A stretch of 64,000 bases of DNA from Dioszegia crocea (GCA_001600615.1 BCKK01000002.1:588809-652808); one strand, 5' to 3'; numbered from the stretch's first letter, positions 1 through 12,214 are shown. A program made the numbers and translations. Notes: generated from the sequence alone by a model not told the origin.

Positions 1-390
1 TGTGCCTCGAGCATGTCTCAGATCATTTCGCTTCTTATGACATTGGCAGAGGACATCTTGTCGAGTCATAGCGAGAAGCGTGTGGTGAGCAACGATGTGG
101 CATATACAAGAGTCATGGACAGATTACAAAATAGTCGAATCGAGTCTACACGGGCGATCGGGATTCGGTAATGTTCGAACTAGCAGTTGGCGCTCCGGGT
201 ACCCCCCGGAGCGTGGCGGGATGGGGCATAGGGGTTGCGGGTTTCGCCGAGCGTAGCCTGCAGTAGCATACATCATGATCCAGCTCTACTACCACTACTT
301 CTTGACTACTCTCACTCTTCAACGCAGGTGCGTATATGGGGCTAAACATACTCTGGCTCGCAGCTCTACTACTATCTTTACTACTATAGT

Positions 391-421
<31 letters not shown>

Positions 422-474
422 CACTACCACTACCACTACCACTACCACTACCACTACCACTACCACTACCACTA
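391..474. repeat. (CTA)n followed by nine CCACTA units
   Basis: A trinucleotide run of CTA at about 391-420 passes directly into nine perfect tandem copies of the hexamer CCACTA at 421-474. A less regular CTACTA-rich stretch precedes it from about 282. The hexamer differs from two CTA units by one base (CTACTA to CCACTA), so the second block probably arose by mutation and expansion of the first. Confidence 0.95.
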
Positions 475-786
475 CTACGAATTATTGACCACTCCCAGTT
501 TTGGAAAGCAGCTGCTAACCACCATCTGGCTCACTTGTGACCGAAGACTACAGCGCGTGCTTCAGTGCACCCGTAATATTGCCCTGACACGCTTCGCATG
601 TGGGACTATTCAGGCTGCATACCCGCATAGCTGTCTGCGTTCGGATTGCGATTGCCACACCAGTGCATGTGAGTAAGTACCCGTACATGTGGATCCTCCT
701 GCCTGCACTCTATGCTCACCCAGAACTTCAGCGCTGCAGCCACTCGGATTTCCGAGCCGCACACGAGGCCCATAGGTACCATCCTG

Positions 787-943
787 CATCTGCATCTGCA
801 CGTGTATTTGTGTCTGTATCTGTATCTGTATCTGTATCTGTATCTGTATCTGTATCTGTATCTGTATCTGTATCTGTATCTGTATCTGTATCTGTATCTG
901 TATCTGTATCTGTATCTGTATGTCTATGTGTATCTGTATCTGT
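787..943. repeat. (TGTATC)n hexanucleotide microsatellite
   Basis: About 18 uninterrupted copies of TGTATC run from 815 to 920. Degenerate copies flank the core: TGCATC and TGTGTC types on the left from 787, and TGTATGTCTATG followed by two more TGTATC units on the right to 943. The pure core with decayed edges is the pattern left by replication slippage. Translation gives only Val-Ser or Leu-Tyr runs, so it is not coding. Confidence 0.95.
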
Positions 944-2215
944 TCCCAGTTTGGCTACAGCTAGCTAGTTGGCTCATATGTCTGCACGAGGCTGGCTGCA
1001 TGAGGTTTGTACTATCGCGCTGAAACTTTGTGGACAGATGTTTAAGCGTTCCCGTACCCGTTGCATTGGCGTTCGCAGTGACGCTACATGCCCGTAGCTA
1101 GGCTCCTCCTCGTCTCAGTATGGATCTGGCTCTGGCTCTGTCTCTGTCTCATTGTACCTGTCTCTGGATCGGTTCTCGGATCCGGTTTCTGCCCACAGCT
1201 CTCTATGATTATCTGTATTTGGTAATGACACTCACTGTCAATGACTGCGGCTCACTTGTGCCTGTGACCGTGTCTGGGTCTGACTTCGGCTCTGGCTATC
1301 TTTTGTCTGTGACTGGGTTTGTGTGCGTATCCGTCTCTAGGTCATCAACAGCTCTTTCTACACTCGCGAGCGGTACCGACCCGTCGTCCCGCACTCACTG
1401 TCAGTGTCTCAAATGGACTGGCGTGTGCAGCACATGCCCGTAGCTCAGTCTGGCCCTGGCCCCAACACTCTTGTACCTGTCTCTGGCTCTGTACTGGTAT
1501 CCACTGGCTGCGTCTCCCTTATATACCTGTAACTGTATTTGTCTCTTGCTCAGTATCAGGCTCCGGATGTGGCTCCCTTGAACCTGTATCTGGATCTGTG
1601 TACGTGTCCTGTCTATGGCTCTGCTCTTTATCTGACACTGGCTCTGTCTCTATCTCCTCCTTCCTCCAGTGGGCTCACACCCAGTCGCAGCAGTCGATGC
1701 GCAGGCGGGGGCATACCGCCACTTTCGGTCATCTCCGACGGATGCCGTAACGGCCCACCCTGAAACTTCTACCCGCGTCGTCTCACCCATTCACCGGCCA
1801 CCGTACCTATTTGTGAGCAGAGCTCCCGAGAACAGATGACACAAGGTCTTGAGAGCAGCATATCATATACGCGGTCAAGGTAGACCTTCCGAACGAGCCT
1901 GAGAGATGCAGTGGTCGTTCTGGAGCGACGGGAATGCGTCCGAATAAACAGGGAATTTTCCCGAACGGGAGCTTCATGCATGCTGGCAGCTAGCTAGGTG
2001 TGCAGATCTCGGCCAGGCGCATCTTTTAGCCATAATGAAGGAGTCGGGTTGTCAACTTGGGAAATGAGGAAAGAGACGGCAAAGAGCAGTTGATGCAGTA
2101 GGTATACCTTATAGATGTTCGTCGGCCTCCTCGCCCTCCCACGTCTGGACGTCTGAGCTGGCCCCGACGTCATGCTCGAGCTACAATTGCCCTCCGACTC
2201 CTCGTCTACACCCCC

Positions 2216-3885
2216 TCAAGCCCATCGCGCTTGATTGCATTCCGCCTCCTCTCCATCCCTCTCGCGTCTAACATTCTCAGCCTTCAAGTCATCCCGATTG
2301 TCATTGGCCTGCCCCGTCCAGCCCCTCTCCTTGAGCCTTGTCGCCTCCTTCTGCTTCATCTGCGCCACCCAAAGCTGCATAGTCGCGGTCGACATAGGTC
2401 CTCTGAGATCGCGCCAGAACATCGCCGACCGATGCGGTTCGCCATCCAGTTTCTTTTTCAAATCGGTATGATGTTTCCTGAAGTTGACCGGAGAAAGGTC
2501 GCCGACCCAAGGTGAAGATGCGAAGCCCTCGGGTTCTCCAGCGACGTAGACTTCGCGCTGTGCGGCAAGGAGAGAGGGGTGGAGTATGCTCGGATCGAGA
2601 TCGTCCTCGTCTTGGTGCGGATCGTCGGGGTGGCCATGAATCGCGATAGAGCAATGTACTTGCACTGGTGAATGTCGTCAGCTTCTGCATGACGTTTGAC
2701 TTTCTTCCCTGCGCGAATTCACTTTCCATAATGAGGCTCTTCTCTGAGTTCGTGACGCATGTCAAGGCCGACATAGCATCCAAGACTGCATATGCAGTGT
2801 CGAACATGTTGAAGTTCGCCATGAGGTTCGTCGCAATGTTGTAATTACAGAGGTAGAGTCTGTTCTAGTCAGTCAGGGTCCAGGCCTTCAAAAGGTGCAC
2901 GATGGAAGCTTCTGACTTACAGATGGCTGATTCCAGCTAATTGCGACTCCCACGCAGCCATGTGGTATTCAGACGGGAACCATGGCAAAAGTGTGACTAT
3001 CGCGCGTATGTACATTGCCATGTTCTGCGAGGCGGTCTCTGGCCCATCTGGTCCGTTGCGAGCGATGCTGAGGACTAGTCAGCTTAGTTCCCCTGGACAC
3101 GATCTGCATGGCTGATGTCACTCACTCATCACCCTGCTTCATCTGTAGCTCTGCCAGCGCCACAGCCTCCTTGATACTGTACGCGGGCATACTGAGCAGC
3201 TGCGCTCGCATGTCAATGCTAGCCAATGTCAAGGCGTTGAGAGCAGCGAGAGGCCCTGGCGACGGTAACATGCAGGCCATTGCCAGTACCTTGACTTGGC
3301 GGAGTTGGGGCGTTCGACACGCAAGCTGGAAGTACACCGATGCGGCTTCCTTCCAAATGGGGCAAAACATGATGCTGTCGTGGGGCATATTGTGATTGTC
3401 ATAGTGTTCGATAGTTCGAACGAGGAATTCGCCAGAACTGCGGGACCGTCAACTCGGCTCCGGGCCAAACCTACAGAAACTCACGCTTGCAAAAGGTGGT
3501 TGGTATATAGCAGCGCCTCTTCAGCCCGTGTAGAGAGTTCTTCAGGTGTAGACACGGCGTCTCCGACCATATCCCAGTCTGCGCATTGGAAGGGTCTCCA
3601 TAAGAACGCTCGCCGGGCGCGTCGTCCATCGGGCGTCCGATGCGCGGCGATCTGGTATCGGCCCTCGTGATCGATGTCCTCGTTACTGTGAGGGGGAAGC
3701 GTCCCATATGTTGAGGATGAAGGGTCAAGGTTGTAATGCATGTAGTGAAGGTGAAGCGCAAGGCCGGGAGTAGGGTGGTCGAGCATGGCGAAGCTAGCTT
3801 TGAAAGCCGGCAATGAAGGATGGCTACAACTGAGGTAAAGGCGCAGGAAGGTGGTGGCAAGACTGAGCCTGGCTCGACAGGAGGT
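2216..3885 (-). CDS. Unknown helical protein, possible fungal transcription-factor-like domain
   Basis: Coding sequence can be followed through at least five exons joined by good introns, for example GTGAGTTTCTGT to CCGCAG near 3485-3436, GTGAGTGACATC to CCTCAG near 3125-3071, GTAAGTCAG to GAACAG near 2920-2857, and GTGAAT to ACCAG near 2722-2666. The joined product is alpha-helical and includes stretches such as VLAMACMLPSPGPLAALNAL and LLYLCNYNIATNLMANFNMF. These faintly resemble the middle homology region of fungal Zn2Cys6 regulators. No Cys6 zinc cluster is seen upstream before the divergent gene at 4291. The 5' end is unresolved: reading is open to about 3885 but the first in-frame ATG is near 3786. 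A small upstream exon starting at an ATG near 4071 is possible. The transcription-factor call is weak. Confidence 0.45.
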
Positions 3886-4290
3886 CTGGGGCTAAGTCTT
3901 GACTGATCACGAGCTCTTGTCTCCGGTGTTAGTGTAGATTGTTGTGGTTGATTGTGGGCAGAGAGGGGAATGATGCTGCGGACCTTCAGCGGCAAAATCA
4001 CGCGCGGTACCCAAGCCCGTGCGCACGTTACAATTGTGTCGCCTCGGTGCCCAGCTGGGGCGTCGTTGCATCACTAAACTGCATACATGAACCCACTACG
4101 ATCCAGAGACAGACAGTCGCTACAGCTCATTTGATTCGCCTATCTAGATGCATAGCTTCTCACTGTAGCTTTGGCAAGGCAAGTGCTGGACACCATATTT
4201 CGGCCTTCGCCGCCCAGCCAAATGTCTGAATACCTCTCCGCTTTGCAGCAGTCCATCCATCTATGACTGTAGCAACCGAGGCCTAGGACG
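3886..4290. promoter_or_regulatory. Divergent intergenic region, 2216 gene / TBCD
   Basis: About 400 bp lies between the 5' side of the minus-strand unknown gene and the ATG of the cofactor D gene. It may contain a missing first exon of the minus gene (ATG near 4071). No repeat or clear binding palindrome was noticed. Confidence 0.5.
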
Positions 4291-7200
4291 ATGTCGGACA
4301 CGCTCGCGGACGCAGACGATCCTACATACACGCACTTCGCTCACAGAGACGCGTTCTTTGCGACTCTCTCGAGCTTTCATGCCGTCGACGTGAGCCGGAC
4401 GCCCGGGAAAGGGGACGATGATGATGAGGAGGCTTTAGTCAAGGATCTTGGAGCTATCGTGAGTCTTGTCCAAGGACTAAGGATGGGACAGGATCTGAAA
4501 GCTGACCGAGATAGCTGGACCACTACCTCCCTTTACCTGGACTGCTGGATCCCCATATCGACCAGATCATCCCTCCTCTATTGGACAGCTTGGCGAAGCA
4601 GGTCATAGCGCTCGACAGGGGCTCGGCTCTGCCCAATGTCAATCGTCTGAATAGGCTGGGGAAAGTCATCAACTGGATCGTCAAAGTCCGAGGGTGGAAA
4701 GCTGTCGGTGGGTACCAGTTATTGGGATTCTTAGCTGATGGACTCGCAGTGCAGCACTTCCCTTCCTCTATAACCTTCCTGCCGGCACTTATAAGCGTCC
4801 TCTCACCCCCGACATCCCCATGTTCATCCTCAACTCCTCTGACAGCTCAACATCCTCTACTTGCTCATTCGGACGCATGGGAAACTCGAGCGGTCCTCCT
4901 CCTATGGCTCGCGTTACTCCTTACCGTTCCATTCTCGTTGTCCGCCCTCACCTCACCTCAACCCGTTGATCTCCGCCAATACAGTGTAGACCCGCCAGCC
5001 GCAGCTCGTCTATTCTCCGCACCTACTTCGGACCTGACTAAGCGGGTCATATTACTCGCCATCCCGTTGCTACATCGATCAGGCAAAGAGGGCGCATATG
5101 CAGCTCTCGTCCTCGCTCGAATCTTCTCTCGGACAGACGCGGTACAGGGTCTTGCGGGGTTTTTGGAGTGGGCAGGAGCAGAAATCAGCGAGGGTGATCG
5201 GGAAGGGGAGGCGAATATTGTGGCATCGATACTGGAATTGCTGGCTCTGCTGCCCTCCATGTTACCCTTGGGTCATTTGGGCACACTGCAAAGTTTCACC
5301 GATGATGTGCTGCTTCCCCATCTCAGAGGAGGTAGAACGGCGGCAAGCTCGGGTCTTATCCGAAAATTGGTCATGAAAGCCAGGGGAAGATGGTGGTTGA
5401 CAAAGTTGAGCCAGGCGCGGGAGGCGGACGGAGAAGGGGAGGTCCCGGAGGGACTGGAGGAGGAGCTGGACGACCTCATGACGGGTCTAGCCGATAAGGT
5501 CGGTCTACTTTCATCTCTTGCCGCTGGAGGTTTTTGAACTCTGCACATTGAGCTGACGACCTCAGGATACCATTGTCCGCTATTCGTCCGCCAAATACAT
5601 AGCCCGCATAACCGCTGTGCTACCGGAAGACTACGCATCGCAGATCGTTCTGGCAACTATAGCCTTGTTCCAGGGCACAGAAGACGAGCCTGTGGTGGAA
5701 ACATCCTTCAGCACGGTGTTAGACCCAGGCGGAAGTAATCCACGTGGAACGATGGGATTTGGGGGATCGGATGGAGCCAACAAGGGCGAGTCAAGATGGC
5801 ATGGTGTCTGTCTCGCTTTGGCCGAGATGGCAAGGAGGGGCCTGGTCAGAGACGAAGCTGTTGGACAGGCGGTGGAATGGGTCATGAAGGTAAGTCTAGG
5901 CCAATGTCCAGATTTGGGTAGGTAGCTGAAATTCAGGCACTAACCTTCGACATCCGTCGTGCGACCCATTCTATTGGGTCTAACGTACGCGATGCAGCTT
6001 CTTACGTTCTCTGGTCGTTATCGCGCGCTTGCCCTCCTGCTGCGCTTGCGCCATACGCCGAGGAGATGGCAACGGGCATGATGTGCGCCGCCTGCTTTGA
6101 TCGAGAGGTTGGGGTCAGGCGCGCCGCCAGCGCTGGATATCAGGAGGGAGTGGGACGTTTAGTGGGTCGAGCTTGATTGGCATATTGAATGGATTGCTAA
6201 CGAAGCAGGGACTTTATCCAGAGGGGATTGATGTTTTGGCCAAATCTGATTTCTATTCGGTCAGCGTGAGGCGAATAGCATTTACGATCGCTGCTCCAGC
6301 AATCGCCGAGTGAGTCCTGCAGATCGGACAACTTGTAATCGGCTGATGTGAGTAGACATTCGGTCTACCGGCGCAAAATGAGGGATTGCCTTCACAATAT
6401 CACGCTTCGACATTGGGACGAAGCGATGCGAACATCAGCTGCCGTTGCGTTGAAAGACCTCTTGACGCTGGGCAGTGAAAACGATCTTAATGATGCCATA
6501 GAGCGAGAGGTATGATCTGACTACTGTACTCAAGCTGATGAAGCAGATAAAGCAAATACCATCGATGGACGCGAATAACGTACATGGTGGCCTATCGGCT
6601 CTGACTCAAATCTCACAACTGCTCGGTGTCTCTGATGATCGCCGCAAGAACGTGAGTGTCTAAAGTGGAAGGTTGAGTAGTGAAAACAAAGCTGATGACC
6701 AGATATTTCTCTCGCTTGGTACCATCCGGCCTGCCGTCTTGGTATCCCCACAAGCGGCGCCGATAATCAAGCAAGCGTGCGATGTCATTTGCGCTACTCT
6801 CAACTCCTTTGTATTGGACACGGACGGATCCCAGCGTATCCTGGATCATTTCATCGAGTCTGGGATGAAGAGGAGGGAGGTGGAGTGCCAAGAAGCGGTA
6901 GCGGCTGTTTTTGGCAGTATCAGCGCGATTCGGGATGCGTCTAGGGAAATCTCCAAGTGAGTAACACAGATACCCAGAGCCGACAATCAGCTGACCGGAA
7001 CAGACTCGTCGGAGACCTCAAAGCTCTAAGAGCTGTCCAGCGACAGGCCGCAGCATTGAGCCTTGGCCGCATACACTACAAATGTTGTTGCGGAAACTTG
7101 GGACGAGTGGCGGTTGCTCTGCTTTCTCAGCTTGACTTGGGGACAAAGGTAGGCCGTGTAACCCATGATGAGTATCATTGAGGAGCGAGCTGACACTGTC

Positions 7201-8605
7201 AGGCAGACGTCGAGACTCGACGATACGCCATACGGTCTCTCGCTCAAGTGGCCACTCAAACCGCAAATGACGGTTTCAGCCTTCGTACGTCATCCGCACA
7301 ATCTAGTATCGGCTATCGACCGGACCGCTGCTAACGAAACAAATAGTCAATAGTTCACAAATCAAGTCCATCATATCCGCGCTTACGCTCGCCCTATCGG
7401 ACTACTCGACAGACCAACGAGGAGACGTCGGTTCGTGGATCCGAGCAGCGGCCCTCAACGCCCTCGGTGCCATCCTCCCAGCTCTCGCTCGGCGCCAATT
7501 AGACGACGGGACAGAGTCGCCGATACCGCAGGAAGTCTTCGAAACGACCATGGCGGGCATGGTCAAGCTCTTGGTGGAGAAGCTTGAACCTGTGCGTGCA
7601 GCTGCTGCTCGAACGTGGGGGACAATGAGGCTTGCTCGCGTAGACGAGACATATGACTGGGCCGAAGGTCGCCTGCTCGATGTTAGTCTAAACGAGCCAT
7701 AGTGAGTCTACGCCTCTTTTGCCCTTAAGACATCCAGACTAACATACACAGTGAAGAAACCTTCCGATACATCGATCAGAAGGAATGGTTTGGGCGCACG
7801 ATGCCTCTCCTTCAGACGAAATACAGAGGTGATCTCATGTCGGGTCTAGTATTGTGCATGGGGAGCCAGATCCAGTCTGTGGTGAGCTAGATGTTTTGTA
7901 AATCTGTATATTCCGCATACAGCTGACACCATCAGTCGGCAATGGCATTTGAGCCGTTCCAGGCTTATGTCACTGCTCCAGAAGCTCGGAGCAATAACAT
8001 TTCCGAGACCGTATTGCTGGACATGGCGGGCATCATGGCGGAGAACGTCAATTCGAATAGGGTCTTCATACCTTGCTTGATCACCACTTCGAAGATCTTC
8101 CGATCGCCATCTATAGTCGGTGTTGGGATCGAACGAGAGGGCGTAGCGAAAAGGTGAGTTGGCCAGCGCATGCAAAGTGTATCGTTGAACTGGAAACTGA
8201 TCACACAGTTGCACGAGAATAATCGGACTAGCCAGCAGAGGGATTGACAAGATGAAGTCGATCGACAGGATCAGTGCGAGTATGGGCGTCGTCATAGCCG
8301 CTTTGAGATTGGACGGCAATGCTGTCAGAGTTCTGGCAGGAGGTAGCCTAAGTGGCTTCTTGAAGCACCGATTCCCTAGAGTGAGCTTTGCTACAACAGC
8401 GAGATACGCGATATGTCCAGAGCTGAACATGCAGATTCGCTCCATGTGCGCTGAACAGCTCTACCTCGCCCTGTGCGATATCCAAGATGACGTCAATCCG
8501 GAACTGGATGAAATTCTATTGGGAACTGTGTGGACCGATGACGCTGGAATGGAAGCTGCAGCGGATTCCGTTGTCCGACTCGTCCAAGCGGAACTCGGTG
8601 CATGA
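4291..8605 (+). CDS. Tubulin-specific chaperone D (tubulin folding cofactor D)
   Basis: This is tubulin cofactor D (Cin1 in budding yeast, Alp1 in fission yeast), a HEAT-repeat chaperone that binds beta-tubulin and, with cofactors C and E, completes alpha/beta dimer assembly in the cytosol. After the first intron the protein reads LDHYLPLPGLLDPHIDQII, then RLGKVINWIVKVRGWKAVG and WETRAVLLLWLALLLTVPF, all family hallmarks. In the middle, exons at 5940-6300 give RRATHSIGSNVRDAASYVLW followed by FDREVGVRRAASAGYQEGVG and YPEGIDVLAKSDF, the most conserved part of the family. The C-terminal exons (6680-8605) are helical HEAT-like sequence ending in VVRLVQAELGA. At least ten short introns with CTGAC/CTGAT branch sites interrupt it. 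The start at 4291 gives an acidic leader (GDDDDEEA) before the conserved region. The stop lies only 41 bp from the stop of the convergent PTPA gene. Confidence 0.92.
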
Positions 8606-8646
8606 GCGAATCTTGCCGGAATCTAAGCATTTTTATTATATGCATT

Positions 8647-10099
8647 TCATCTGCGTGGAATGGTTGTGGATGATGTCCAGCTTGATCGAGTCGAGTCGAG
8701 CACTCCGCGTCTTCCATCAACTCTCCCTGCCCCTGACCATGGCACTCCAGTCGAGCCCAGCTGACCTGACCCTGTGACGGGCAGCTTTACCCCTTCTTCC
8801 TGCTTCTCTTCTCCAACGGACTTTGTTCTTCCACTGGGGACATCCTCGCCCCAGACCCAACCGCCAACCCACAGACTCTGAACCACCACCCGTTTGCCCA
8901 CTACTTCGCCTAGAAACATCTTGCGGAGGCCGCTGTGCGGTTTACTCCAATTTGGCATTTGCGACAGAGAGTGAAGTAAGGGAGAATGCTCCGAGAATGG
9001 CGCACCGTGCTTGAAGAGGGTCAGGCGATAGAGAGATAAGGTAAAGAAGTCGGTTATGGGTTTGGTAGGGGAGACTGGGGAGGTCAGGAGAGTGGATGAT
9101 CCGGTCGATGGTGGACGCAGAGACACCGCCAAAGCAAGGGATTTTGGAGGGGTGAGATCTGAATCTAGAGATCTCAGCTGTGCACATATGTTTGGGGAGG
9201 ACGGCATATGCGTACCTAGTAGCTGCGCCGATCCGAAGAGATATCTGGCGATTCAGCTCGAACACGAGCAGGGTCAACATTCATGGCGGAACTCACGGGA
9301 AGAAGCAGTAGTCGTCGAGGCCCCACACACCGTGCGACCCAGCTGGCTCGAGTCGATAAGTCAATTGCAGAAGAGTTGTGAGTTCGAGATAGCTAGAAAA
9401 CGTTAGCGTGTGAGATAACGTGGGACGGGAGGGATGACTTGCCGTGCGAAGACTCTCAAGATTAACTCGTCTTCCTCATCCTCGCCCTCCTCCCCTGCGC
9501 CAACCCAGCCTGAGACCACACAGCACCAAAGAGTCAGCATAAATGCCAGCTCATGTCCAGTCCCGTAGTCCAGCCGTGTCGGATGGCCGAAGGCGTTAGA
9601 CTGAAGCAGTAGAGGCAAGATTTGTGCGGCGAGGTGTGGTGGAAGGTCAGCTGATGCCAGAAGAGGTGGGAGTCTCTAAAATATCAGCTGTGCTTGGATC
9701 CTGCTAGAGATTATGATACCTCTTCTATTAGTTTATAGTATGATCTGAAGGCCAGGTTGCCGAATCTCTGATTCTGCTGGGGCTGCGCAGGGACTTCATC
9801 GACCCAGCTGATGAGATTGTCGAGGATGAGCATCAGATGTCGGATAGGCTGCAGAGATTGTGTTAGCTGGCCCTACTACAGCGACATCAGATGCTGTTCA
9901 GACTCACCGCTGTGCTGCCCTGACTCGATCCGACGAGTATTTCCTTCCCTCTTATCCTCTCACACCTCCGTTGTATCCACGCCCAGAATGCCCGAAAGCC
10001 GTTGCTTTTCGTCCATTGAGCCAAAGCCTCGTCTGTATTTAAGATCTGAGACGGTGATCGGGGGTCTGACGGCAGGTAGACCTCACCAGAAGACGGCAT
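8647..10099 (-). CDS. PP2A phosphatase activator (PTPA; RRD1/RRD2 family)
   Basis: This is a peptidyl-prolyl isomerase-like activator of serine/threonine phosphatase 2A that helps load metal into and activate the catalytic subunit. Visible family motifs are [58 protein letters not shown] followed by [11 protein letters not shown], and near the end [19 protein letters not shown] with [20 protein letters not shown]. Several introns are present. An unusual Ser/Thr/Pro-rich stretch ([21 protein letters not shown]) sits before the last conserved block. I place the start at the ATG at 10099, just upstream of the conserved [14 protein letters not shown] region. An in-frame ATG at 10180 would add 27 residues but lies inside a GTCACGTGAC palindrome that looks like a promoter element. 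RRD1 and RRD2 paralogues cannot be told apart by eye. Confidence 0.9.
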
Positions 10100-10168
10100 T
10101 GCTGATATGTATGGTAAGATATGCGTCCTCGCTACCCAGAGGGTCTTCGACGCCATCGCCTGGATGTG

Positions 10169-10178
10169 GTCACGTGAC
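10169..10178. promoter_or_regulatory. Palindromic E-box GTCACGTGAC
   Basis: This perfect 10-bp palindrome has a CACGTG core, the type bound by bHLH proteins of the Cbf1/Pho4 family. It lies between the divergent PTPA and TRM11 genes, about 120 bp before the TRM11 ATG. Its position argues that the more upstream PTPA ATG (10180), which overlaps it, is not the main start. Function is inferred from the motif only. Confidence 0.4.
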
Positions 10179-10299
10179 ATGTTTCAGATAGCTAATATTT
10201 AATTGCGGGCGGACAAAACTGCTATGAATTTTGCAGGATGAGCATGATCATACTATACAGCCTCGTCGTCGCCTACCTGTAGCTTGCCAAGACGTGAAG

Positions 10300-12214
10300 A
10301 TGCCTCTCTACGCTCTGCGCATGTGCATGGACCATGCGACGTTCAGGATCCCGTCATTGCTCTCGATAGCTCAAGTGTCCGGCTTCCCAATCAAGTTCAT
10401 CTCGGAAGATCTGAACAGGGGTATCGTGGTGGTGGAGCTAGAGAACGATGGCAATGTGAAAGACCTGTTGGATAAGGGGATATTGATCTTGTGAGTAAGA
10501 GATCCTAATGCGACTGAGCATTGCCGGATATTACACGCCTTGCGATAACAGCTGCTGATCAGCTTAGTACCGCAAGCCGCCTGTTAGCACAGGGCGAGAG
10601 CTACGACGCCCTCCATTCCTCTCTGTCGAGAGATTCCAGTATACTTGGGCCTTTGCTCGGCAAGAGCTTCAAATTCTACGTAGAAGCCATCAATCACCGG
10701 ATACCGACCACCAGGCAACGGTGAGCAACATCAAAGCCAAGTAACAGATCAACTTCTAATACATAGGGAACAGAGAGACTATCAACTCATTCGCACAACA
10801 TGGCTTTACCGGCAAGGTCGAAATGCAGAATCCAGACGTGGAGTATGTGATATACGAAGAGTGTGAGCCATCCGGGTCTTGCTGCTTTGAGGAATCAGCT
10901 AACAAGCAGATGATTTCGATGGTGAAGCTCATCATCCAGGACGACGTCTACAACGTGATGGATCTTTCAGACAGGTCTACTTCTGTGTCCGGGTGCGTTG
11001 GCCTATATATCGCCTTACTGCAACAGAGCTGATCGTGTTGCAGATGGGTGAATCTCGAGCTCGGCCGCTGATAACCGCACATTCTGTCAAGACCAGAAGG
11101 TACTTTGGAAATACGTCGATGGAAGCGGAGATGGGTTTCTTGATGGCTGGTCAGGCTCTTGTAAGTCCATCACATATGACGAGAACGAATCTTCGGCTAA
11201 TCGACAGCCCGCACCCGGGAAGATCATCTACGACCCATTCGTCGGCACCGGATCTATGCTGTACGCTTGCGCACATTGGGGCGCAACAATGATAGGGTCA
11301 GACATCGATGGCAGACAGATGAGAGGCAAGAGTGAGCACTGAAATTCCTGGATACGCGCGCTGAGCTAATTTGGACAGCGAAGGGGAAGGGTGTCGTTGC
11401 TGGAGTGTACCGCGCGGCGGAGCAATACGGCACGAGAGATAACATCCTCGATTGCATGACATTTGACATTACAAAAAGTCCATGGCGGAGAGGCGGATGG
11501 CTAGACGCTGTCATTACAGATCCCCCATGTATGTCCCGCATTTGCAAACATTTCTTGGTATCAGATTAGCTGATCGGGATAGATGGTGTTCGTGCTGGAG
11601 CCAAAAGATTGGGGAAACGATCAGACAGAAAACCAGCGCAGGAGGAAGCCTTCTTACTTCCTGATGGTACCTATTCACATGAGTCAGTCACTACTATGGA
11701 TAAGCTACATTATGCTTACTTGCTAGGGATCCTAATTATCATCCACCGTCTCGCCCTTACGAACTCGTCAACCTCACCCGCGATCTCGTCCTCTTTGCTC
11801 GGTGGATCCTTGTCCCTCGGGGTCGACTCGTCTTCTTCTTGCCAACCGTATCGGAGGAGTATGACGCAGTAGATGTCCCAGTGGTGGAGGGAATGCGGGA
11901 GTTGAAGTGGGGAGAGGGGAGTGTTCAGGATTTCGGAAAGTGGGGAAGAAGGGTGCGTGGTCACGAGTTGCTCGTGCTTGCATGAATAAGCTGACAATCG
12001 ACAGCTTATTACGATGGAGAAGACGGCGATGGACGACGGACCTCGGCCAACATTTGAGGATGGGGAAATGATAGATGAGAGTGGAGGAGAGAAAATACCA
12101 GGACATTACCAATTCCGGGATAGGGTGAGTTTGGGCGTCTTAGGGCGGAACAGAGTCTCACTGACTACTCAGTTCTTCGAGAAATTTGTGCCGAGGTCGT
12201 CGACACCTGCATAG
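10300..12214 (+). CDS. TRM11: tRNA guanosine-N2 methyltransferase catalytic subunit Trm11
   Basis: Trm11, with its partner Trm112, makes N2-methylguanosine at position 10 of cytosolic tRNAs using S-adenosylmethionine. The N-terminal part (MPLYALRMCMDHATFRIPSL, then GKSFKFYVEAINHRIPTTRQ and FDGEAHHPGRR-like sequence after splicing) corresponds to the tRNA-binding THUMP-like region. The Rossmann methyltransferase domain shows IIYDPFVGTGSMLYACAHWG and ATMIGSDIDGRQMRGK, and then the catalytic motif ITDPPYGVRAGAKRLGKRSD. It ends FFEKFVPRSSTPA. About seven or eight short introns are spliced out. The start at 10300 gives the usual N-terminus for this family directly before the conserved block. Confidence 0.93.

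Larger units (their letters stand above)
1..2215. other. Gene-free, simple-repeat-rich left end
   Basis: I see no credible gene here. The open frames are translations of microsatellites (poly-Val, Tyr-His, Val-Ser and Leu-Tyr runs) and none resembles a protein family. From about 1110 to 1660 the + strand is a diverged CT-rich satellite in which words such as tctggctctg, ctgtctctg and tgtatctg keep recurring. It may be a decayed form of the TGTATC array further left. The stretch 1750-2215 is ordinary non-repetitive DNA and probably contains the 3' flank of the minus-strand gene ending at 2216. Such a gene-free, repeat-rich stretch could be subtelomeric or an intergenic island; no telomere repeat is visible. 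Confidence 0.6.

Noticed and set aside
146..1023. Open frames in the left repeat region (poly-Val, Tyr-His, Val-Ser, Leu-Tyr)
   Set aside because: They are translations of microsatellites with no non-repetitive core and no gene-like splice structure.
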